Of a stretch of DNA of 64,000 nt, positions 53,997-62,219 are shown piece after piece. The position numbers and the translations under genes were made by a program. The stretch is taken from assembly GCA_029259935.1 (NCBI GenBank), contig JAJDEH010000265.1:1-64000 (forward strand). The letters are read 5' to 3'. Source of the DNA: Planctomycetota bacterium (GTDB taxonomy: Bacteria; Planctomycetota; Planctomycetia; Pirellulales; Pirellulaceae). Below the pieces are notes generated by a model. The model had not been told where the DNA came from, searched no databases, and worked only from the letters and a program-made list of their open reading frames with translations. Each line of letters opens with the position of its first letter. Positions within the stretch are counted from its first letter, which is position 1.

Positions 53997-56654
53997 CTAG
54001 GCGTTCACCGCTGGGTTTGAATTAGCGCGATTGCCTTCACTGCGATTGCCTTCACCGCGATTGCCTTCACTGCGGGAAGCGAGAGCCACTCGATCCTTTT
54101 TGCCCCGTTCGCTACTGCCCCTCGGGTCCGTGGTGTCGATCTGAAACTTCTTGACCAGATCTTTTAGCTGTGCGGATTGAACGCCAAGTTCTTCGCTACC
54201 GCGCGCCATTTGCTCGCTGGCGGTCGTCGCTTGATCCGTCACATTGGACACCTGCTCAATCGTATTCGCCATTTCGTTTGCGTTGTGCAGTTGCTCCACC
54301 GTCGCGCTGGTGATGTCGCCGATTTTTTCGGCGGTGGCCTCAACTCCTTCGATGATCTTGGCAAGGGAATCGCCCGCTTGTTGGCTTAGCAATGCGCCCT
54401 CTTCGACTCGTTGAGTTGACTCCTCGATAAGCAAGGACACTTCACCCGCTGCTTGGTTGGACCGTTCCGCCAGCTTCCGTACTTCGTCGGCCACGACGGC
54501 AAAGCCCTGGCCATGTTCGCCGGCGCGGGCCGCTTCGATGGCGGCATTGAGTGCCAGCAGGTTGGTTTGCTCAGCGATCCCGGAAATGACATCAATGATC
54601 TCACTAATTTGATCGGACGAAGACTTGATCAAACTCATTGCTTCGACTGACTTGGCCACGGCACGACCACCTTCGTGCGCCCGGTTATTCGTGTCGGTGG
54701 CAACTTGGTTCGCTTGGTCGGCGCTATCGTTGACCGCCTCGATGCTGTGGGCAAGTTGCTTGATCGACCCGCTCATTTGTCCCACGGACGTACTCTGCAT
54801 TTGGGCACCGTGGACCATTCGTCCCGCGCTGTCGGCGATGGTCTCCGAACATTCGGCGAACTGGTTGGAACCGAGTACTACTTGGCTAATGATGTCACGC
54901 AGATCCGTCACCATCCTTCGCAGTCCATCGGCCAATGCGCCGACGGCGTCGTCGCCCGAGATGGTCACCTCATGAGTGAGGTCCCCCTGAGCCGCCGCGT
55001 CAACGACCGCCAGCAACTCGTCGACTTTATTTCTTAGTTCCTGTTGCGCGCGGCGTTCACGTTCCTGGTTCTGACGGTCTCGATCTTCGGTAGCTTTCTT
55101 TTCAGAAAAGAATTCGTTGAGTCCGTTGGCTAGGCTGTCAATTGTATCATCGCCGATGACGTCAATCGTGCGCGAATAATCGCCGTGAGCGACGCAGTCT
55201 AGCACTTCCAGAACATTGTTAATGCTGCCTCGCAATTGAACCTCGGCCTGCTGTTTGCTTTCCAGTCGCTCGCGATCCTCGGCATCCTGTTTCTCATCAA
55301 AGAATCGATTGAGTCCCGTTCCCAAATCGGTGATGGCCTGATCGCCCTGGACGTTAATGCGACGCGATACGTCGCCGCGCGCGATTGCGTTGACGACTTC
55401 AAGGATGTGATCTACGTTTTTCTGTTGTTCCTGCTGCTCGGCCCGTTCAAGCTCGGCCCGTTCGCGTTCGCGTTGTTCGGCGGCTTTTCGTTCCTGAAAG
55501 AATCGACTGAGTCCCGCGCCCAATTCGGCGACCGCTCCTTCGCCCGAGATACTTATTTCCCGCGCATCGTCGCCGACCGCTACTTGGTTGACCACTTGAA
55601 GGATCTGGTCGACATTCTCGCGCAGTTCCCGCTGGACGTGCTGCTCGCGTTGCTGATTTTCTTCGACTCGCTGGGCTGCTTGCTGGGCGTCGGTGACGAG
55701 GGTCAATGACGTCTCCATGGCGGTGTTTAGGGCGCTGGACATTTCTCCGAGTTCGTCCTTGGAATTGACGTCCAGCAGTTGGTTCGATTCCACTCCTCCC
55801 TCGGCCATACTCCGCAGTCGATCCGTTACGTCGGTCACCCTTCTCGATACTTGCCGGCCGATCCACCAAGCGGCCGCGCCCGAAAGGCAGAGCCCCACGG
55901 CGATGCTGCTCCAAATCCACCAGCTAACACGTGACTGGGCCGTGGAGAGGTGGCCGACCAGCGCCTCTGCTTGGGCTGTCGGAACCGTGGTGACAACGGC
56001 GCCCATGAGATCGCCGCGTTGAAACTTTTTGACCGGCGCGTCGCCTCGCAGCGCGCGAACTTCCGCCGTTTGTTCGAGATTGTTGTGGCAAGTGACGCAG
56101 CTTTGGGCGCTCGCTATGTCCGCCGTCATCACGCGTACGACGGGGGTTCCGTTTTCGGTTTCGCCGCGCTGCCAATACGGTCGGAAATGCTGGGCGCGAT
56201 CCTCGATGGGAACATCCCGCAGGTCCGCTTCCTGCTGAAGCAAATTGGTCCAACCAGCCTTTTCGAAGTCCGATGCAAGACCCTGATCTTTGTTCACGTT
56301 CCAGCCGCTGCGCAGGACAAACGTGGCACCGTCTTCTCCGGCGGTTTCTTTCAGCTTGTTGGAAACCGCGCCGACGAAGACGGCGGGCAACGGTGCTTCG
56401 CCATGAGCGGGAGTGCGCGAGAACTTCGTGCCATTGGGTTTCAGGCTGCCGACGATTTGCTTGGCGTAAACCGCGCGGGTCCCTGCCACTTGCTGGGCAG
56501 TGTTCACACCCATGGCAACCGCTTGCGTCGTGATGAGTTCTTCCTGCTTGCGGCGTAAATCGCCGTCTGCCGTGAACCAAACCACGATGATTGCGATGCC
56601 GATCAAGGACGCGCCAAGTAGCGAGAAAAAGGTGATGCGTGTGCCAATTTTCAT
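53997..56654 (-). CDS. Methyl-accepting chemotaxis protein with haem-binding sensor and HAMP-like array
   Basis: From ATG 56654 the protein has 885 residues. Membrane segment 1 ([20 protein letters not shown]) and segment 2 (near 245-267, [23 protein letters not shown]) frame a periplasmic DUF3365-type sensor with a c-type haem motif SCVTCHNN (about 186-190). Cytoplasmic HAMP is followed by four related ~85-residue units ([68 protein letters not shown]), then the signalling hairpin [19 protein letters not shown]. The C-terminus ends in a Glu-Gly-Asn-Arg repeat. No che genes are nearby. Confidence 0.9.
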   Translation of the reverse strand: MKIGTRITFFSLLGASLIGIAIIVVWFTADGDLRRKQEELITTQAVAMGVNTAQQVAGTRAVYAKQIVGSLKPNGTKFSRTPAHGEAPLPAVFVGAVSNKLKETAGEDGATFVLRSGWNVNKDQGLASDFEKAGWTNLLQQEADLRDVPIEDRAQHFRPYWQRGETENGTPVVRVMTADIASAQSCVTCHNNLEQTAEVRALRGDAPVKKFQRGDLMGAVVTTVPTAQAEALVGHLSTAQSRVSWWIWSSIAVGLCLSGAAAWWIGRQVSRRVTDVTDRLRSMAEGGVESNQLLDVNSKDELGEMSSALNTAMETSLTLVTDAQQAAQRVEENQQREQHVQRELRENVDQILQVVNQVAVGDDAREISISGEGAVAELGAGLSRFFQERKAAEQRERERAELERAEQQEQQKNVDHILEVVNAIARGDVSRRINVQGDQAITDLGTGLNRFFDEKQDAEDRERLESKQQAEVQLRGSINNVLEVLDCVAHGDYSRTIDVIGDDTIDSLANGLNEFFSEKKATEDRDRQNQERERRAQQELRNKVDELLAVVDAAAQGDLTHEVTISGDDAVGALADGLRRMVTDLRDIISQVVLGSNQFAECSETIADSAGRMVHGAQMQSTSVGQMSGSIKQLAHSIEAVNDSADQANQVATDTNNRAHEGGRAVAKSVEAMSLIKSSSDQISEIIDVISGIAEQTNLLALNAAIEAARAGEHGQGFAVVADEVRKLAERSNQAAGEVSLLIEESTQRVEEGALLSQQAGDSLAKIIEGVEATAEKIGDITSATVEQLHNANEMANTIEQVSNVTDQATTASEQMARGSEELGVQSAQLKDLVKKFQIDTTDPRGSSERGKKDRVALASRSEGNRGEGNRSEGNRANSNPAVNA
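54027..54071 (-). repeat. Three-copy 15-base tandem repeat in the chemoreceptor tail
   Basis: GCGATTGCCTTCACT-like units repeat three times (54027-54041, 54042-54056, 54057-54071). On the coding strand they encode EGNR-rich pentapeptides near the C-terminus. Confidence 0.9.
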
Positions 56655-57285
56655 ATTGCTCACTTTGCAATTACAACCACAGTTGCAAGTCGCCATGCAC
56701 AACTTGAACGAGGAGTTGTTTTAGAAATCGTATTTAGGGGCAATTGTACGACGTCCGTCGAAACGTCAGGCAATTTCGAAAACGTGCTCGACGGGCGCGA
56801 TGAGCCAAGAGGCCCATCGTTTTGGTTTTGAAGCGAAGCCAGGGTCCGCGCCGAACTAGGCAAGTTCCGCGCTCCTGGCTTGTCCCCCAAGGTTAGCTTA
56901 GGTATAGGCGACCAGTTGTATTGAATGGCGAAGCCCCATCGCGGTTGCGGCGCGTCATGGGTACGCCGGGCCGTAGTGGGTGCCAAAAAAAGTGGAAAAG
57001 TTTCGTAGTTTTGCTCAGGCTTGGCGGTAGCGACGAGATTTCTCGTTGGAAAAATAAACCCATAAAAATGTGTTGCTGCAACCGCGGAGCGCAAACTTAA
57101 ACCAGCCGGTTGCAATCGGTACTACCCGCATCTTCATACTTTCCCTATCAGTTTCGTTTCGTTTTGGCGGTCCCGTTGTTGTCAGCCGATACAATTCAAC
57201 AGCAACACTCACCCCACTCTGCCTAATTGCTTAACTCGCCGCTTCACTCTGAAGCCGTGGATCCGATAAGGAGCATCTAGCCGCC
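56655..57285. other. Gene-free gap between chemoreceptor and csrA region
   Basis: About 630 bases with no convincing frame. Confidence 0.5.
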
Positions 57286-57582
57286 ATGCGCGATGACGAA
57301 TTTACAATTCGAGACCTTAACGACCTGAGAGACTACATCTACGAAACGATCTGTGAGCAGAATGATTTTGAAGTCGGCGCGTTCGAGCTGACTGAGAGGA
57401 TCTTGATTCGCGCGGGCCAGCCGTGTGGAATCTTTTTCTGCCTACATGGCCCACGCAGCATCCAGCTTACGGCCATTTGGGAAAACGACGGCAATACGAT
57501 TTGGTTCTACGGATCCACGGGCGAACGGATTCAAAAAACCCAATTGAAAAGCTCCGTGGAAATGTCGCTTGCCGCCGCCTAA
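57286..57582 (+). CDS. Conserved small hypothetical protein upstream of csrA
   Basis: The 98-residue protein (starting RDDEFTIRDLNDLRDYIYE, with FELTERILIRAGQPCGIFF) has an alpha/beta appearance and no recognised domain. It is separated from csrA by 74 bases in the same direction, so joint transcription is likely. AAGGAG appears upstream of the ATG. Its role is unknown; position next to csrA suggests a link to post-transcriptional control. Confidence 0.7.
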   Translation: MRDDEFTIRDLNDLRDYIYETICEQNDFEVGAFELTERILIRAGQPCGIFFCLHGPRSIQLTAIWENDGNTIWFYGSTGERIQKTQLKSSVEMSLAAA

Positions 57583-57656
57583 ATAGTTCGCCGCAAGACT
57601 GTAGTTTCTTTTACTAACCGCAATCATTCAGTTTTTCATATTGAGGAGTATCAATT

Positions 57657-57851
57657 ATGCTTGTCCTTTCACGGAGGGAAGGCGAGAGAATTAGACTCGG
57701 CGAATCGATCGTATTGACCGTGGTTCGCGTCAATGGCGACAAGGTACGGGTTGGCATCGAAGCTCCCGCCGACTTGCTTGTACTGCGAGAAGAATTGGAG
57801 CCACACGAAATCCCCGACACGATTCCCACTCCTATTGCGCGAGCTGCTTAG
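57657..57851 (+). CDS. csrA: Carbon storage regulator
   Basis: The 64-residue product is a CsrA/RsmA RNA-binding dimer: MLVLSRREGERIRLGESIVLTVVRVNGDKVRVGIEAPADL, with the conserved LxLSR start (RNA contact), GESI strand and GIEAP loop, followed by a short C-terminal extension. CsrA binds GGA motifs near ribosome-binding sites and controls translation. GAGGAG lies eight bases before the ATG. A strong terminator follows at 57882-57916. Confidence 0.95.
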   Translation: MLVLSRREGERIRLGESIVLTVVRVNGDKVRVGIEAPADLLVLREELEPHEIPDTIPTPIARAA

Positions 57852-57881
57852 TCCATCGCTCGGCAAAAACAGAAGTCATAC

Positions 57882-57916
57882 AGCCGCCGCGAGAGATCTC
57901 GCGGCGGCTCTTTTTA
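57882..57916 (+). terminator. Intrinsic terminator of csrA
   Basis: AGCCGCCGCGAG pairs with CTCGCGGCGGCT with a short loop, followed by CTTTTT. It begins 30 bases after the csrA stop codon. Confidence 0.9.
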
Positions 57917-58127
57917 TGTCTACATTTACGTCATTCCTAACGGGCCATCTAAAAAGTTGGGCTCGGTTTTCTGGTTTGCTGGCGCGCGGATGATTACCAC
58001 GATCTTGTGGACCGAATTCGCCAGTTCGCCCCGAATCTCTCGCCACCCCCCCTCTGAAGAGCCCCTGCTGGCATTGCGGTGATTGAGATTCAGCGAGCGT
58101 TCGCCCCATCTGATCCCCCGCAAATGC

Positions 58128-58156
58128 TTGACATGACGGATTTACTCTTGTATTCT
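58128..58156 (+). promoter_or_regulatory. Probable sigma70-type promoter of the DUF1501 operon
   Basis: TTGACA at 58128-58133 and TATTCT at 58151-58156 with exactly 17 bases between them, about 130 bases upstream of the first ATG. The -35 box is a perfect match and the -10 box differs from TATAAT at two positions. Confidence 0.65.
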
Positions 58157-58284
58157 CGTTTCGATTGACTGGGGAATGGGCCCTGCCACAAATCCCCTCC
58201 CACCTATTACACACCCCACCTGCAATCTTTGACCGCCTTCAACTCCGTCGCCGACGGACAAGGTAAACACCAGGAGGTATCCCG

Positions 58285-59592
58285 ATGAAGTGCCGCGGAA
58301 ATGTTTTAAGCCGTAGAGGTTTTGTTGCTGTTGGAGCGTTAGGCGGCTTGGGAATTTCCTTAGCCGATTTTCTACGCGTTAAAGAAGCCCAGGCCGCGCA
58401 GAAGTTTTACGAAACCAAAGAAGGTACGGCCAAGTCCGTTATCTTCATTTACATGCCCGGCGGCATGTGCCATCAAGAAACCTTCGATCCCAAGCCGTTC
58501 GCTCCGGTTGAATACCGTGGCCCGATGAACAGCATCAACACGAGTGTTGAAGGCGTGCGGATCAACGAGACTTGGAAAAACACAGCGAAGATCGCCGACA
58601 AGATCGCGATCTGCCGTTCGATGACGCATGGCGAAGCCGCTCACGAACGTGGCACGCACAATATGTTCACCGGCTATCGGCCAAGCCCGGCGTTGAACTT
58701 CCCCAGCATGGGCAGCGTCGTGGCTCACGAGTTTGGCCCCCGCAATAACTTGCCGCCTTATGTTTGCATCCCCAATCAGCCCAACCAGTTTGCGGGAACC
58801 GGATATCTCAGTTCCTCGTATGCGGGCTTCAGTCTGGGTGCCGATCCGGCCAGTGGCAACTTCAAGGTTCGCGATTTGAACCTGCCCGGCGGCGTGGACG
58901 AGAAGCGTTTCACGTCACGGCGTCGCATTCTGGACGTGGTCAACGATCATTTCGACCAGCAAGAGAAAGCAGATTCCTTGGACGCGGTCGATACGTTTTA
59001 CAAGCGCGCCTATTCGATGATCAGCTCGCAGAAAGCTCGCGAAGCATTTGACATCAATAAGGAAGACGCCAAGATCCGCGACGAGTATGGCCGCAATACG
59101 GCGGGTGCTCGCTTGTTGTTGGCTCGCCGCTTGGTTGAAGGTGGTGCCCGCTTTATCACCACGACCTACGGTGGCTGGGATATGCACGGCAACATCGCCA
59201 ACAGCATTAAGAGCCAAGTTCCTTCCTTCGACCAGGCCTACGCTACTTTGATCCGCGACTTGGATCGCCGTGGCTTGCTGGATTCGACGCTGGTCTGCAT
59301 TGCCAGTGAATTCGGTCGAACGCCGAAGATCAACGGTACGGCGGGTCGTGACCACTGGCCCAAGGTGTTCAGCGTCGTGCTGGCTGGTGGCGGCATCAAG
59401 AAGGGCGTCGTTTACGGTTCGTCCAACGCGATTGCCAGCGAGCCCGAAGAGAGTCCCTTGACCGTGGCCGATTGGGCAACCACGATTTATAAATGCCTCG
59501 GAATTGTCGCTGATAAAGAGCTGATGGCTCCTGGCGACCGTCCGATCGAAATCGTCAACGGTGGCAAGGTTCGCCAAGAACTGATCGCCTAA
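58285..59592 (+). CDS. DUF1501 domain-containing protein
   Basis: The 435-residue protein has a Tat signal (SRRGFVAVGALGGLGISLA) and DUF1501 blocks: VIFIYMPGGMCHQETFDPKP, HERGTHNMFTGYRPSPALN, LLLARRLVEGGARFITTTYG and ASEFGRTPKINGTAGRDHWP followed by FSVVLAGGGIKKGVVYGSS. An AGGAGGT ribosome-binding site lies six bases before the ATG. It begins an operon of three same-strand genes (58285, 59674, 62220) and probably works with the DUF1549-type protein. Confidence 0.94.
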   Translation: MKCRGNVLSRRGFVAVGALGGLGISLADFLRVKEAQAAQKFYETKEGTAKSVIFIYMPGGMCHQETFDPKPFAPVEYRGPMNSINTSVEGVRINETWKNTAKIADKIAICRSMTHGEAAHERGTHNMFTGYRPSPALNFPSMGSVVAHEFGPRNNLPPYVCIPNQPNQFAGTGYLSSSYAGFSLGADPASGNFKVRDLNLPGGVDEKRFTSRRRILDVVNDHFDQQEKADSLDAVDTFYKRAYSMISSQKAREAFDINKEDAKIRDEYGRNTAGARLLLARRLVEGGARFITTTYGGWDMHGNIANSIKSQVPSFDQAYATLIRDLDRRGLLDSTLVCIASEFGRTPKINGTAGRDHWPKVFSVVLAGGGIKKGVVYGSSNAIASEPEESPLTVADWATTIYKCLGIVADKELMAPGDRPIEIVNGGKVRQELIA

Positions 59593-59673
59593 ACTGCCCG
59601 TTTTCTTTCACCGGAAACTACCACGGGCCACGTCACCACGTGGCCCGTCATTTATAAGTGGCTGGAGGTTCTC

Positions 59674-62145
59674 ATGCTGCGAAATGCGACACTTGCAACG
59701 ATTGTTCTTTCCCTGACGGTGGCCACGTCATTCGCGGCCTCGCCCCGTTTGCGGAGCATATCGCCGCGAGGGATTCAACGTGGAGCCGAACATGTAGTGA
59801 CCTTTGGCGGCACCACGCTTGCTGACGCGCAGGAGATCCTGTTCTACGAACCAGCCGGTCTCGAAGTCGTGAAGCTCGAACCGGCCGCGAACGCAGTCAA
59901 AGCGACCATCAAAGTCGGGCCGGACGTGCGACTTGGTGAACACGTCGCTCAAGTGCGCACCGCCAGCGGCCTTTCCGATTTTCGGACGTTCCAAGTCGAA
60001 GCGTTGCCGGCGGTCGCGGAGAAGGAGCCCAACAGCGACTTCGATGCGCCTCAGGCAATCACGTTGAACACCGTCGTCAACGGCAACATTGCCAATGAAG
60101 ACGTGGATTACTTTGTTATTGAGGCCAAGAAGGGCCAGCGTATTTCGGCGGAAGTCGTGGCCATGCGGCTGAGCAATGCGTTGTTCGATCCGTATGTGGC
60201 GATTCTCGATAGCAAGCGTTTTGAACTCTCGGCGAACGACGATACCGCATTTGCTTTGCAAGATGGTTATGCTTCCGTCGTCGCTCCCGCAGATGGCAAG
60301 TACATTGTCGAGGTCCGTGAAAGCGCCTATGCGGCGGGCAATAATTACCGCCTTCACATTGGTACGTTTCCCCGGCCCACGGCGGTCTATCCGGCTGGTG
60401 GCAAGATGGGTGAAGAAACCGAGGTTCAGTTTCTCGGCCTGCCGACCGGCGAGTTCGCGGCCAAATTCGTGTTGCCGGGCCAACCGGTAACGGACCACGG
60501 CCTGTTTGCCAGCGACGCCGGCGGTATCTCGCCGACGCCGAATACCTTTCGCTTATTCGAACACGGTAATGCCTTCGAGCAAGAGCCGAATAACGAAATC
60601 GCTCAAGGCACTCCGGTTGCATTGCCTCTCGCTTTTAACGGAATCATCGAAACTCCTGGCGACATCGATTGCTTTAAGTTCAGCGCTAAAAAGGGAGTGT
60701 CGTATGAGGTGGAGTGTTTTGCGCGTCGCATTCGATCGGGACTCGATCCGGTCATGAACCTGTATACCGCCGCCGGGAAGAGCATTGTCGGCAATGACGA
60801 CTCACGCGGTCCGGATAGCTATTTTCGATTCAATGTGCCGGCGGACGGCGAATATGTCATTCGAGTGACGGATCACCTCGGTCGCGGCGGACCTGATTTG
60901 GTTTACCGCGTCGAATTTCAACCGGTGAAGCCGGCGTTGAGTCTGGCGATCCCGCGGGTCGAACGGTACGGACAATATCGCCAGCAAATCTCCGTTGCTC
61001 GCGGCAACCGATTTGCCACGCTGGTTAATGCCTCGCGGGCCAATTTTGGCGGCGAGATTATTTTGGACGGCAAGGACCTGCCGCAAGGCATGACCATGCT
61101 GTGCGAACCGATGGCCGCCAACTTGAATGTCATGCCGGTGGTTTTCGAGGTTGCCGCTGATGCTCCCGTCGCGGGCAAGTTGATCGACTTCACCGCCCGT
61201 CACGCCGATCCGAATCAAAAGATTAGCGGTAAGTTCAAGAATCGGGCCGACTACATCATTTCCGCGCCGGGCCAATCGCTGTACCGCTGGAAAGATGTCG
61301 ACAAACTGGCCATCGCGGTTGTTGATGAACTGCCATTCAAAATTGAAATCGTCGAGCCTAAGGTGCCCTTGGTACGCAACGGTTCGATGCAGTTGAAGAT
61401 TGTCGCCCATAAAAAAGAAGGTTGGGACGAACAGATTAATGTCCAGTTCCCCTTCCGTCCGCCGGGAGTCGGTGCGGCCAGTTCGGTCAATATCCCCAAG
61501 GGTAAGAACGAGGTTCTCTACCCCATTACGGCGAATGGCGGCGCGGCGATTAAGAAATGGAAAGTCTTCGCGATCGGTTCGGCGAATGTTGGCGGAGCCG
61601 CCTGGGCTTCGTCGCAACTTGCCAATCTAGAAATCGTTGAACCCTATGTGACCTTTGAACTGCAAAGAGCATCTTGCGAGCAGGGACAGCCAGCCGAGGT
61701 TTTCTGCAAGTTGACGATGGCCACGCCGTTTGATGGAAATGCCAAAGCCGAGCTGCTGGGCATTCCGCCCAAGGTCGTCGGGGGACCCGTGGAGTTCAAC
61801 AAGGACACGAAAGAGTTGACCTTCAAAATGACGACGGATCCCGCCGCCCCTGTTGGTAAACACAACTTGTACTGCCAACTGACCATCACTCAGAACGGTG
61901 AGCCGATTGTCAGCCGGGTCGGTGCCGTTCAGTTGCAGATCGACAAGCCGTTGCCGCCCGAGCCCAACAAGCCGGCTCCGGCACCAGCGCCGAAACCCAA
62001 GGCGACAGCGGTCGCCAAGCCAGCGGCCAAACCGGCCCCCGCTCCGCCGAAGGCGAAACCCTTGACGCGACTGCAAAAACTGCGGCTGGCGGCCAAGAAG
62101 CGCCAGGAAGCAAAGAATGCCGCGGCGCAAGGCGGTGAAGAGTAG
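59674..62145 (+). CDS. Exported protein with PPC-type domains
   Basis: The 823-residue protein has a signal peptide (TLATIVLSLTVATSFAA), an N-terminal beta-sandwich (SPRGIQRGAEHVVTFGG), and two PPC-like (pre-peptidase C-terminal) modules: EPNSDFDAPQAITLNTVVNGNI...DYFVIEAKKGQRI and EQEPNNEIAQGTPVALPL...IDCFKFSAKKG. The second half is further beta-rich domains. It ends in a Pro/Ala/Lys-rich low-complexity tail of about 60 residues. It is 81 bases after the DUF1501 gene and probably cotranscribed. Cell-surface or periplasmic role is inferred. Confidence 0.85.
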   Translation: MLRNATLATIVLSLTVATSFAASPRLRSISPRGIQRGAEHVVTFGGTTLADAQEILFYEPAGLEVVKLEPAANAVKATIKVGPDVRLGEHVAQVRTASGLSDFRTFQVEALPAVAEKEPNSDFDAPQAITLNTVVNGNIANEDVDYFVIEAKKGQRISAEVVAMRLSNALFDPYVAILDSKRFELSANDDTAFALQDGYASVVAPADGKYIVEVRESAYAAGNNYRLHIGTFPRPTAVYPAGGKMGEETEVQFLGLPTGEFAAKFVLPGQPVTDHGLFASDAGGISPTPNTFRLFEHGNAFEQEPNNEIAQGTPVALPLAFNGIIETPGDIDCFKFSAKKGVSYEVECFARRIRSGLDPVMNLYTAAGKSIVGNDDSRGPDSYFRFNVPADGEYVIRVTDHLGRGGPDLVYRVEFQPVKPALSLAIPRVERYGQYRQQISVARGNRFATLVNASRANFGGEIILDGKDLPQGMTMLCEPMAANLNVMPVVFEVAADAPVAGKLIDFTARHADPNQKISGKFKNRADYIISAPGQSLYRWKDVDKLAIAVVDELPFKIEIVEPKVPLVRNGSMQLKIVAHKKEGWDEQINVQFPFRPPGVGAASSVNIPKGKNEVLYPITANGGAAIKKWKVFAIGSANVGGAAWASSQLANLEIVEPYVTFELQRASCEQGQPAEVFCKLTMATPFDGNAKAELLGIPPKVVGGPVEFNKDTKELTFKMTTDPAAPVGKHNLYCQLTITQNGEPIVSRVGAVQLQIDKPLPPEPNKPAPAPAPKPKATAVAKPAAKPAPAPPKAKPLTRLQKLRLAAKKRQEAKNAAAQGGEE

Positions 62146-62219
62146 CGATTGTCATTTGAGATTCAACGTTGATTTAGCAATATTGCAACCCATCACGAGA
62201 TACAAGGATTAAATGGATC

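Larger units (their letters stand above)
57852..58284. other. Gap with terminator and promoter, no gene seen
   Basis: Contains the csrA terminator (57882-57916) and the promoter of the next operon (58128-58156). Confidence 0.6.
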
